9,297 nucleotides of DNA from Phycisphaerales bacterium UBA7708 (GTDB lineage Bacteria; Planctomycetota; Phycisphaerae; Sedimentisphaerales; Anaerohalosphaeraceae). Below the pieces are notes generated by a model. That model searched no databases and was not told where the DNA came from. It saw only the letters and a list, made by a program, of their open reading frames with translations. Positions 1 through 5,669 of the stretch are shown here, piece after piece. Location: assembly GCA_002482415.1 (NCBI GenBank), contig DLFY01000284.1, forward strand, positions 2,064-11,360, read 5' to 3'. Made by a program: the position numbers and the translations under genes. Numbering within the stretch: the first letter of the stretch is position 1; every line of letters starts with the position of its first letter.

Positions 1-309
1 ACTTTTGTTCCCATTATTTATTATTTCCCTCCTGTTAATCACCCCCTCCATTATTCGAATTCTTTTGAACCTCCAAGCCATATTGGCCCTCACTGTAAAT
101 ACGCCTATTCAGTACATTGCATCCGTCCCCCCCCCTGCATGGATATTCACAATTTATATCGTTATAAAAATGCGATAAGACAAAGCTTTATACTAGGATA
201 TTTCTTTGTTATGTGCTGGCTTTAAAAAAGCAAGCTAATTGTTATTTAGTTTTTGAGTTTGATTCGTAAAATATCGACATTTCACGCTCATAACTGCAAA
301 GGAGATGCT
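1..309. other. AT-rich leader without a recognisable gene
   Basis: No convincing reading frame lies here on either strand. The stretch is visibly richer in A and T than the cluster downstream. It holds a run of nine C at 127-135. A TATACT hexamer at 189-194 could be a -10 box for the next gene, but no good -35 stands 16-18 bases upstream. A small dyad, GCTTT-AAA-AAAGC, lies within 218-232 and has no T run after it, so it is not a terminator. The region ends in a good Shine-Dalgarno (AAAGGAG, 298-304) belonging to the gene that starts at 310. Confidence 0.5.
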
Positions 310-741
310 ATGCGATTTCTACCAAATCCTATATATAGAAAAAATGGATGTTGTCGAGGACGGTTTTACGCCACTATCAATTCAGAATACCGAATAAATC
401 CTCCAAAAGATGCACAAGAAGTTTGGACCTATTATGGCCATCAGTTGTTCCTTATATATAATCATCCCTATCTAAGGGGGGCACTGATTATCTGCCCAAA
501 ATGCAGTGAATCCATTCTTCAAGAAACGATTCATACTGAAATAGAGAAACATCCAGATTATAAAGATTCCTTAGAATATATGATTGATGATGGTCATAAT
601 AAAAGAGTTGAATCTAGATGTCGTATCAAGATTAATAAAACAGATTGCCTAATATATGGTGTTCAATCCGGAGACTTGCTCGAATTCCGAGGCGCATTCC
701 GCTGGTATGAAGTAATAATAAAGAGACATAATGTAAAATAA
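310..741 (+). CDS. Hypothetical protein, 143 aa, with a CPKC pair
   Basis: I do not recognise this protein. The start at 310 is chosen over an upstream in-frame TTG (253) because AAAGGAG at 298-304 sits five bases before this ATG, while nothing comparable precedes the TTG. The predicted 143-aa product is soluble and mixed in charge, with no signal peptide or membrane segment. It has a Cys-Cys pair at residues 14-15, a Cys-Pro-Lys-Cys at 62-65 and two later single cysteines, so one zinc site is possible but not shown. The gene is AT-rich compared with the cluster and is separated from the next gene by 302 bases, so it is probably a separate transcription unit. The ribosome site and unbroken frame make it likely real. 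Confidence 0.6.
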   Translation: MRFLPNPIYRKNGCCRGRFYATINSEYRINPPKDAQEVWTYYGHQLFLIYNHPYLRGALIICPKCSESILQETIHTEIEKHPDYKDSLEYMIDDGHNKRVESRCRIKINKTDCLIYGVQSGDLLEFRGAFRWYEVIIKRHNVK

Positions 742-1043
742 CATAATTTATTTGGCTGTATTTTTCCCCTAAAATACTTCAGCGATATTGTTTCTATCTT
801 CATTCCCATTTCTTCCCATAATATTCCAGACTTACCCATATCATGCTTCATTTCTCTTGCGTATTATATACATAGAGAGATGCACATAAAAAAAGTGTTT
901 TGCTTAAGAGCTAATAATATTTTTGTAAGAGACTCCAAAAAATTTGGGTTCAATATGTTTAGGATAATCCAACATGTATAAATTGTTCGTCGAAGTAATC
1001 GTCGGAATTTAAGTAATAAACCCATTTAACAGGAGAATTAACT
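742..1043. other. 302-base AT-rich intergenic gap
   Basis: The gap contains no convincing full gene. A minus-strand frame of 62 codons crosses its left part but overlaps the preceding gene and has no ribosome site or family resemblance. TTGCTT (900-905) and TAATAT (915-920) look like promoter hexamers, but their 9-base spacing is too short. A 12-codon frame at 974-1012 resembles the start of the gene at 1622 and is listed separately. The last bases hold the AGGAG ribosome site of the gene at 1044. Confidence 0.5.
974..1012 (+). pseudogene. Possible remnant of a duplicate of the gene at 1622 (12 codons)
   Basis: ATG at 974 opens a 12-codon frame, MYKLFVEVIVGI, then TAA. The protein starting at 1622 begins MARKLFIEVQVYP. 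The core KLFVEVIV against KLFIEVQV has six identical residues of eight, and the two others are V for I and I for Q. An AGGA (961-964) lies nine bases before the ATG. The resemblance fades after this point. It could be the decayed 5' end of a duplicated gene, a short leader peptide, or chance: the segment is short and the statistical weight is low. Confidence 0.22.
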
Positions 1044-1505
1044 ATGTCTGCTTCATTTATATTTCATGTCGAAAGTTACAACGGCACAGATATCACCAAG
1101 AATTCTTATCCCCGAACAGAAGCACTTGCTTTTCCTTACAGGCAATATGATTGCGTCCTGGCAAAATGCCTGGGGGTCAACGGCTATCGTAATAAAAAAG
1201 GCATCTGGAAGCCTTTTCAAAACAAAGGTCGTGGGCCGGGAGAACATTCGGAGGAAATATTGAAAGCCATAATGCGACATCCTGGCGTCCGATTTGATCG
1301 CTGGAGCCTGAAAAAAATGACTGAGATAGATAACTTACATTACAAAGGCGTGCTGGCAGCACGAATCTGCTACCTGCGCAGGATGTACCGCGAGCGTGTA
1401 TCCAATGCCCGTTTCCTGGTTTCAGAATCCAGCGGAGACAATTTTTCTATCTATTGGCCCAAAGAGCGGACATGGGTAATTGTAACACCGGAATTGATCA
1501 AGTAA
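1044..1505 (+). CDS. Hypothetical protein, 153 aa, possible winged-helix DNA-binding domain
   Basis: The ATG at 1044 has AGGAG (1031-1035) eight bases upstream. The product is 153 aa, basic and soluble, without membrane segments. Residues 1-68 are not recognised and end in a Gly/Lys/Arg-rich loop. Residues 70-147 read like a winged helix of the response-regulator effector kind: ILKAIMRHPG (72-81) as the first helix and turn, a middle helix (86-94), then LAARICYLRRMYRE (104-117) in the position of the recognition helix with its LRR core, and two strands ending at Trp138 and Trp144-Val147 as the wing. This is pattern resemblance, not a proven match. The gene ends 37 bases before a pair of direct repeats that precede the cluster promoter, so regulation of the cluster is a reasonable guess. 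No receiver domain is present. Confidence 0.75.
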   Translation: MSASFIFHVESYNGTDITKNSYPRTEALAFPYRQYDCVLAKCLGVNGYRNKKGIWKPFQNKGRGPGEHSEEILKAIMRHPGVRFDRWSLKKMTEIDNLHYKGVLAARICYLRRMYRERVSNARFLVSESSGDNFSIYWPKERTWVIVTPELIK

Positions 1506-1541
1506 TAACCTGATAATTCACCAGCACACTTCAATATGATT

Positions 1542-1562
1542 ATGGTGTCATGATGGAGTCAT
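1542..1562 (+). promoter_or_regulatory. Paired 10-bp direct repeats, candidate operator
   Basis: ATGGTGTCAT (1542-1551) and ATGGAGTCAT (1553-1562) differ at one base and are offset by 11 bp, one helical turn. That arrangement suits a dimer of a response-regulator-type protein bound head to tail. The GTGTCAT-GATG-GAGTCAT core recalls a PhoB box (two CTGTCAT copies with a 4-bp spacer), though the match is imperfect. The second copy ends 20 bases before the -10 box, covering the place a -35 would take. Binding is inferred, not shown. Confidence 0.4.
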
Positions 1563-1582
1563 ACTGCCTTGTCTGATCCGTG

Positions 1583-1588
1583 TATAAT
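1583..1588 (+). promoter_or_regulatory. Perfect -10 box of the cluster promoter
   Basis: TATAAT stands 33 bases before the start codon at 1622, giving an expected transcript start near 1595 and a leader of about 27 bases. The hexamer 17 bases upstream is CATACT, a poor -35, and the TG of an extended -10 is out of register. A strong -10 without a -35 usually means an activator is needed, which fits the direct repeats just upstream. Confidence 0.55.
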
Positions 1589-1621
1589 TAAAGCAGGACA
1601 TTATTTCTGAAAGGATGTTCT

Positions 1622-1993
1622 ATGGCTCGTAAACTATTCATCGAAGTGCAAGTGTACCCCGAACTAAACAGAAACACAAAATATCCTGTATCAATTCATT
1701 CCATCAGTATCAGCAGAAAGCCACCCGGAATTGTGTTAGTCCTGGAACACCAGGATTTCTTTAATCGCGGCCGACTTCACAAGATACGAATCCCCCCGCT
1801 CTATACTGATGGGATCACGGCAGATATATTCCGATCTGCAGGATGCACCGTCAGACCCGGGGAAAAGATTGACTCCAAAGAGCTGCTCCATAAAACCCTG
1901 GTGGTTTGTTTTGATCACGATATTAATGACCAGACGTTGCGAATATCAGCCGTCTTTCCTTATCATCCTGGAGCTACCCATGACCGCCAGTAA
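1622..1993 (+). CDS. Hypothetical protein, 123 aa, first gene of the cluster
   Basis: The ATG at 1622 follows AAGGA (1611-1615). The 123-aa protein looks like one compact beta-rich domain: an N-terminal strand KLFIEVQV (4-11), a central LEH motif with a following Gly-Arg (around 40-50), a PP-x4-G turn, the conserved-looking TADIFRSAG (66-74), and a C-terminal strand pair. This layout (LEH...GR...PP...TADIFRSAG...G) is reminiscent of small single-domain proteins, roughly DUF669-like, often seen beside ATPase and DNA-binding genes in phage and plasmid regions. I hold that only loosely and assign no function. It overlaps the next gene by 14 bases, showing co-translation, and it is the first gene after the promoter. 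Confidence 0.85.
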   Translation: MARKLFIEVQVYPELNRNTKYPVSIHSISISRKPPGIVLVLEHQDFFNRGRLHKIRIPPLYTDGITADIFRSAGCTVRPGEKIDSKELLHKTLVVCFDHDINDQTLRISAVFPYHPGATHDRQ

Positions 1994-2201
1994 TCCCATC
2001 CATAATCAATGTCTGTTTCCTCCAGCCCCGGAACCCAAAGGCTTTCACAAGTACTGCCGTCTATTTGCCGATTGGACCAAAACAGGCATGGTCTTTTTAT
2101 TCTGGTTTGTCGTTGGGACTGGTGCCCTGACTCTGGCTGTCTTGTGTCTTGTCTTATTTTATTTTGGCTTTTGTATTGTATTCAAGGCCATTGGAGGATG
2201 A
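1980..2201 (+). CDS. Small membrane protein, 73 aa
   Basis: This start is chosen because GGAG at 1970-1973 is six bases upstream and the frame overlaps the previous gene by only 14 bases. A longer frame from 1809 would lie almost wholly within that gene. The 73-aa protein has a polar, proline-rich N-terminal half (1-35, with Cys11 and Cys26) and one long hydrophobic stretch at about 36-68, enough for one long or two short membrane passes, then a Lys and a Gly-Gly end. There is no cleavable signal peptide. The final GG comes straight after a membrane segment with a lysine nearby, so it should not be read as a ubiquitin-like tail. Function unknown; perhaps a membrane anchor for neighbouring soluble proteins. 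Confidence 0.75.
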   Translation: MTASNPIHNQCLFPPAPEPKGFHKYCRLFADWTKTGMVFLFWFVVGTGALTLAVLCLVLFYFGFCIVFKAIGG

Positions 2202-2205
2202 TTTC

Positions 2206-2649
2206 ATGTCACATCAGCCCATCAATCTCACTCCTCCGAACAATCTCTTTCGGACAGTCCTGAGGGATGAAGATGGTACCATTATCCTGGAAATCATCGC
2301 CGGCGAATCTCTCCTCACAGAGCCTGATGGTTCTATTACCCATATTCATGATAATACGTCGATTAAATTGGTCGACGGACCTCTGTGGTATCCGGGAAAA
2401 CCCAATGTCGATGTGGGGGTGTGCAGTTTTTGCCGCAAACCACCCTGGAAATTCCCTGTCCGCGATAAGCCAACACATGGGATTGTCAGCCTTCCCAATA
2501 CAAAACACTGTACCTGCGGCAAGCTTCTATGCCCCAGACACACCCATAACAGCACAGATCATAAATTCAGATGTCCTGTATGTCAGCGTAAATATCAGTT
2601 TCGCCATACTCTCTGGTTTCTCTTCACTGCGACCGAGGAAACCCGATGA
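2206..2649 (+). CDS. RING-like zinc-binding protein, candidate E3 ligase
   Basis: The ATG at 2206 has GGAGG (2193-2197) eight bases upstream; an in-frame ATG at 2149 lies inside the previous gene and lacks such a site. The product is 147 aa. Residues 14-70 form a beta-rich N-terminal part of unknown fold. Residues 73-126 carry eight well-placed zinc ligands: Cys73, Cys76, Cys102, Cys104, Cys109, His112, Cys123 and Cys126. That order (CxxC, CxC, CxxH, CxxC) matches the cross-braced two-zinc RING pattern, with a slightly wide four-residue gap between ligands four and five. RING proteins bring a charged E2 and a target together. In a cluster with an E1, an E2 and a Ubl, an E3 role is the natural inference. 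The C-terminal HTLWFLFT is hydrophobic and could bind a partner. Another binuclear treble-clef type is possible. It overlaps the ATPase by four bases (ATGA). Confidence 0.72.
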   Translation: MSHQPINLTPPNNLFRTVLRDEDGTIILEIIAGESLLTEPDGSITHIHDNTSIKLVDGPLWYPGKPNVDVGVCSFCRKPPWKFPVRDKPTHGIVSLPNTKHCTCGKLLCPRHTHNSTDHKFRCPVCQRKYQFRHTLWFLFTATEETR

Positions 2650-4751
2650 AATCCAATTATGTCCAAATCTTGTTACATGTAATCAATCGCTATAATCTTA
2701 CGGTGCAATATCCTGAGTTGGCTGTTTACCAGGTTCAGGCCACATCAGGAAAACTCTCGGAAGGCATGGCCAAAGCCATCCTGGTCCAACTGCAATCTAT
2801 TATCGATCATGCCATAGATTTTCCAAATTATCTCCATCGTGACCCCACCGAGCAGCAACTCTATGCCAAAGGAAAATATGACATAGAAATCGGTTCGCTT
2901 GTCAATGACCCCCTCATTCGCATCGGCCTGCGTTATCAGGATAAACCCCGGCATGTATTGAGCGTTGGGGCAACCGGGGCCGGGAAATCCACTTTGATCC
3001 GTCGAATCATTATCGAAGTGGAGAAGGCAAACAATCACATACATAAACGCACTTCTCAAATTATTTTTGACAGAAAAGGCGATTACGGCGATCTCACCCA
3101 ATATATCCCCAAGGATAAACTGCTCCGCTGGAATGTCTATGATTCACACTTCAAGATCGGCCTACAACCTCCGGCAGGAGTCGCCTCCACCATTTGGATA
3201 CAGATTATTACTGCGTTGATTTCGGTCCGGGCTAATCCCAACCTGATTGCCAGTGCCATGTGCCTGGCCAATCTGTTCAGTTTTCTCGTAGCAGTTTTAA
3301 ACATTCCGCCTTCCAATACCGTGCTTTTCCCAGACTTTCGTCTGATATATGAGACCGCTCTTTCATCTCCCCCATGGCTATGGGCAACAAAACCGGAATA
3401 TGCACAAACCCTTACGCAAATCCTCCAAATCCTGGCCCAATGCCCATATTTTCAGACTTTTTCGGGCATTGACATGGAACGCGATGTAATTTCCCAAGGG
3501 AAAACCTGTCTGATTGAAATTCCAACATTATATCCATCCTGGATACGGCTATTCATCATTGACCTGATCATCGCCCAAATCTTATATGGCAGAATCCATC
3601 GCCGTCAGAAATGCGATACCACCGAGGTTATTATCTATCTGGACGAAGCCGATCAGGATTTAAATTTAGCCTCCACCGATCATTCTTTCTTAGACAGTTA
3701 CAGCATCCTGGCCCAGTTGCTGAGAATGGGCAGAGAATTTGGTATTATGATCGTCGTCGGAGCAGGTATTCTCGGCCAAATGTCTCCCTATATCAGCAGC
3801 AGCTTTCAGAATACCTTTGTTTTTAATATGGGTGAAGGGAATCAATTATACTATGCCCGACAGTTGCTACACTTGCCTCCCAATGCAGAATTGATGCTGC
3901 CCGCCCTTCCTCCTGGACAAGTCCTGTTGCAGCAAAATCAGCAGGCATGGCATCATGCAATGCATTGTCAAATTGATTGTGTAGCACCTGACAGATCAAG
4001 GTCAATGCCAACTTATGATCCCATTCCCTTTTATATTCCTTCCAAGCATCTGCATGAATTGCCGCATGTCGTAGAGGCCCTGGAAAAACACAAAAACAGC
4101 TCAACAAAGACTTGGCTGGAACAAAAGAAAATTCAAAACCCAACGAAGCTGTCCCCCAATGTCCGCCTCCTGCTGGATTTGGCAAGTTTGAGTCCATATG
4201 TGCCGGTTATTCATCTCAACAGCAATCTCAAACCAGCTTCCATCATCACTGCCAGAAAGGAGCTGGAAAATCTTAAATTGGCCCGTTTCGATGAGCCCCA
4301 GTTTTCAAGCAGAAAGCTGCTGCTGGTCGAACTCACCGATCAGGGGTGGCTCTATCTCAACAAGCAGTCCCCGGTGCAAAAAGGCAAAGGAGGCTCCATT
4401 CACCGTCATATAGTTTCATTTATCCAAAAAGTCGGGCAAAAAAAAGGCTATCAGACTCATATCGAATGGATTGTTCCCAATACCAATCACCCGGTAGACT
4501 GTGCATGGCTGCTCAATTCAGGTAAGGCCGAAGTATTTGAAGTAATTTCGACTTATGATAAAAACATCCCTTCGCACCTGGCCAATTGTCTTACCTCTGA
4601 TCAGATTTCATCCATTACGATCGTCGTGACTCAAAAGCGAATGATACCTTCTCTTAAAAAACAACTGGAAGAACACTGTTTTTTCACCTTTGATTCCGAA
4701 AAGATTCGTTTTGAAACCGTAGACACTTTTTTAAAGGAGTTATGGCCATGA
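2646..4751 (+). CDS. HerA/VirD4-type ATPase with winged-helix and nuclease-like C-terminal domains
   Basis: This 701-aa P-loop ATPase belongs to the FtsK-HerA group, which includes conjugation coupling proteins and DNA-pumping hexamers. The Walker A motif GATGAGKST is at 108-116, and Walker B ends in Asp333-Glu334 after a VIIYL strand. LLRMGREFG (358-366) matches the family's arginine segment. The following strand ends VVGAG (370-374), where relatives usually carry a Thr-Gln sensor, so that glutamine appears to be missing. Residues about 500-575 read like a winged helix. Residues 585-700 resemble the restriction-endonuclease fold (Asp618, Glu632, strand, helix, strand ITIVVTQK), although no clear ExK triad is seen. 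No N-terminal membrane segments are evident, unlike classical VirD4/TraD. It overlaps both neighbours by four bases, so its dose is tied to the RING gene. Probable roles are DNA translocation or processing at the site where the modifier acts. Confidence 0.85.
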   Translation: MKSNYVQILLHVINRYNLTVQYPELAVYQVQATSGKLSEGMAKAILVQLQSIIDHAIDFPNYLHRDPTEQQLYAKGKYDIEIGSLVNDPLIRIGLRYQDKPRHVLSVGATGAGKSTLIRRIIIEVEKANNHIHKRTSQIIFDRKGDYGDLTQYIPKDKLLRWNVYDSHFKIGLQPPAGVASTIWIQIITALISVRANPNLIASAMCLANLFSFLVAVLNIPPSNTVLFPDFRLIYETALSSPPWLWATKPEYAQTLTQILQILAQCPYFQTFSGIDMERDVISQGKTCLIEIPTLYPSWIRLFIIDLIIAQILYGRIHRRQKCDTTEVIIYLDEADQDLNLASTDHSFLDSYSILAQLLRMGREFGIMIVVGAGILGQMSPYISSSFQNTFVFNMGEGNQLYYARQLLHLPPNAELMLPALPPGQVLLQQNQQAWHHAMHCQIDCVAPDRSRSMPTYDPIPFYIPSKHLHELPHVVEALEKHKNSSTKTWLEQKKIQNPTKLSPNVRLLLDLASLSPYVPVIHLNSNLKPASIITARKELENLKLARFDEPQFSSRKLLLVELTDQGWLYLNKQSPVQKGKGGSIHRHIVSFIQKVGQKKGYQTHIEWIVPNTNHPVDCAWLLNSGKAEVFEVISTYDKNIPSHLANCLTSDQISSITIVVTQKRMIPSLKKQLEEHCFFTFDSEKIRFETVDTFLKELWP

Positions 4752-5050
4752 AATTCTTTAAAATCATCCTGGTGGTCATTGTTGCCGCGGCAATCATTAA
4801 TTTTGTGCGGGGCGGGGATATATTTCCTCTGCCCCAGGTTCTTCCCTTCTGCGGAGGGCATGCCCCGTCTGTGGTTTATGATGTGATGGGGGGCCTGGGA
4901 TTGATTGCCCTGTGCGGCTGGGGCTTGAAGCGGCTTCATGAAGGCCATTCGGAGGCATCTGAAAATCCATCTGAAAATGATGAGACTTATGAAGCGACCT
5001 TTACAGAGCAATCAGATCCGGACGAGGACTCCGACGTAAGCGATTACTAA
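4748..5050 (+). CDS. Small two-pass membrane protein with acidic tail, 100 aa
   Basis: Two in-frame ATGs lie at 4742 and 4748. The second is preferred because AGGAG (4735-4739) is eight bases before it and only two before the first, and because 4748 makes an ATGA overlap with the ATPase stop. Hydrophobic segments lie at 4-20 and about 45-60, with an intervening Pro/Gly/Cys loop (Cys35). The tail from 65 to 100 is strongly acidic (many Glu, Asp and Ser). The tail contains ASEN-PSEN, encoded by a 12-bp tandem duplication. Function unknown. An acidic tail could contact the arginine-rich N-terminus of the next membrane protein or basic DNA-binding partners. Confidence 0.78.
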   Translation: MKFFKIILVVIVAAAIINFVRGGDIFPLPQVLPFCGGHAPSVVYDVMGGLGLIALCGWGLKRLHEGHSEASENPSENDETYEATFTEQSDPDEDSDVSDY

Positions 5051-5055
5051 TTCTT

Positions 5056-5075
5056 CAATGATTATTTCATCATTG
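5056..5075 (+). promoter_or_regulatory. Perfect 7-bp inverted repeat between genes
   Basis: CAATGAT (5056-5062) and ATCATTG (5069-5075) are exact reverse complements around a six-base loop, in the longest gap of the distal cluster. The stem is AT-rich and has no T run after it, so termination is unlikely. It could be an operator for internal control, an mRNA stability element, or chance. Confidence 0.3.
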
Positions 5076-5136
5076 TGCTGTCAATCAGTTCCATCAAACC
5101 TTGGGTATACTGTTGGTAGTTATCGGAGAATACTAT

Positions 5137-5415
5137 ATGACACAACCAGGTCAAAATTTTAGACGCCGGCCGGCAGTGATCTTACTTCGGCCCCGACCCA
5201 GACGGCAAAGACGATTCCGATGGGAATGGATATGGCTCCTTCTGGGTTTAATCGTATTCTTTTATATCCTGAAGTCAATCCGCATCAGCTTTTCTTTTGA
5301 TGAGATCATGTCAGCCCTGCATGTATCCAATCCATTTCGATATCGACAGTTATGCATATTGGGCATCCTGGTAACTACGATTGTGGCCGTAGTTAAGGTA
5401 TTACGGCATAAATAG
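5137..5415 (+). CDS. Small two-pass membrane protein with arginine-rich N-terminus, 92 aa
   Basis: The ATG at 5137 has GGAGA (5125-5129) seven bases upstream; a longer TTG frame from 5101 lacks a ribosome site. The 92-aa product begins with a basic region holding ten arginines in residues 9-28 (including RRR at 9-11 and PRPRRQRR at 19-26). A membrane segment follows at about 30-46, a 25-residue loop, and a second segment at about 71-87 ending in Arg-His-Lys. The positive-inside rule places both ends in the cytoplasm. Function unknown. The arginine-rich end could bind nucleic acid or the acidic tail of the preceding protein. It precedes the Ubl gene by 27 bases, so the two are probably co-transcribed. 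Confidence 0.78.
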   Translation: MTQPGQNFRRRPAVILLRPRPRRQRRFRWEWIWLLLGLIVFFYILKSIRISFSFDEIMSALHVSNPFRYRQLCILGILVTTIVAVVKVLRHK

Positions 5416-5442
5416 TGAACACCAAATTGAAAGGGTTATTGT

Positions 5443-5667
5443 ATGAAACATGTAATGATTAACAGCCAGGAATATCGTATTCCTACAAAAGAAGATGGTT
5501 CCATCAGTGAGGCTGAGATCCGTCGAATTGGCGGAATCCCTCGGAACAGAACGTTGATATTGAAAGACTCCGACGGATCCAATAAAGTCCTCAATCGCAA
5601 CCAAAATATTTTCATTAAACCCGGTCAGCACATCGGAGATATTTCGGACAACACCCGAGGAGGATAA
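5443..5667 (+). CDS. Ubiquitin-like modifier ending in Arg-Gly-Gly
   Basis: This 74-aa protein is the size of ubiquitin (76 aa) and is taken as the conjugated modifier. It has a strand (2-7), a turn and second strand (10-14), a helix from about 21 to 30 ending in Gly-Gly-Ile, a strand TLILKD (37-42), an Asp-Gly turn and a closing strand IFIKPG (56-61), consistent with a beta-grasp fold. The pattern resembles the single repeats of bacterial multiubiquitin-domain proteins, except that only one copy is present. It ends in Arg72-Gly73-Gly74 with nothing after, so no processing is needed before activation by the E1. GAAAGG (5429-5434) is the ribosome site. The E2 and the JAB-E1 genes follow directly, which strongly supports the role. 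There are no cysteines. The last three codons also form the ribosome site of the E2. Confidence 0.82.
   Translation: MKHVMINSQEYRIPTKEDGSISEAEIRRIGGIPRNRTLILKDSDGSNKVLNRNQNIFIKPGQHIGDISDNTRGG
5658..5663 (+). promoter_or_regulatory. Shine-Dalgarno of the E2 gene inside the Ubl Gly-Gly codons
   Basis: AGGAGG, a perfect Shine-Dalgarno core, lies six bases before the E2 start at 5670. It is formed by the last base of the Arg72 codon and the two Gly codons GGA-GGA of the Ubl. Ribosomes finishing the modifier are therefore positioned to start the E2, which couples their production. Confidence 0.8.
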
Positions 5668-5669
5668 GT

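Noticed and set aside
253..309. Upstream TTG extension of the gene at 310
   Set aside because: No ribosome site precedes the TTG, while AAAGGAG sits five bases before the ATG at 310.
663..851. Minus-strand frame of 62 codons
   Set aside because: It overlaps the end of the 143-aa gene, lacks a ribosome site and a recognisable pattern, and stands alone on the minus strand.
900..920. TTGCTT and TAATAT as a promoter for the gene at 1044
   Set aside because: The spacer is 9 bases, far shorter than the 16-18 needed.
1809..1979. N-terminal extension of the 73-aa membrane protein
   Set aside because: It lies inside the 123-aa gene in another frame; the ATG at 1980 has its own GGAG site.
2199..2201. 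Gly-Gly end of the 73-aa membrane protein as a second ubiquitin-like tail
   Set aside because: The glycines come right after a membrane segment and are formed by the GGAGG ribosome site of the next gene; no beta-grasp pattern precedes them.
2149..2205. N-terminal extension of the RING-like protein with a hydrophobic start
   Set aside because: It lies in another frame of the membrane-protein gene; GGAGG precedes the ATG at 2206 at proper spacing, so the apparent signal sequence is a shadow.
4742..4747. Earlier ATG for the 100-aa membrane protein
   Set aside because: It is only two bases from the AGGAG site; the ATG at 4748 has the right spacing and an ATGA overlap.
5101..5136. TTG start for the arginine-rich membrane protein, and TATACT (5106-5111) as an internal promoter
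   Set aside because: The TTG has no ribosome site. TATACT has no acceptable -35 at 16-18 bases (AATCAG at 17), so I do not call a promoter.
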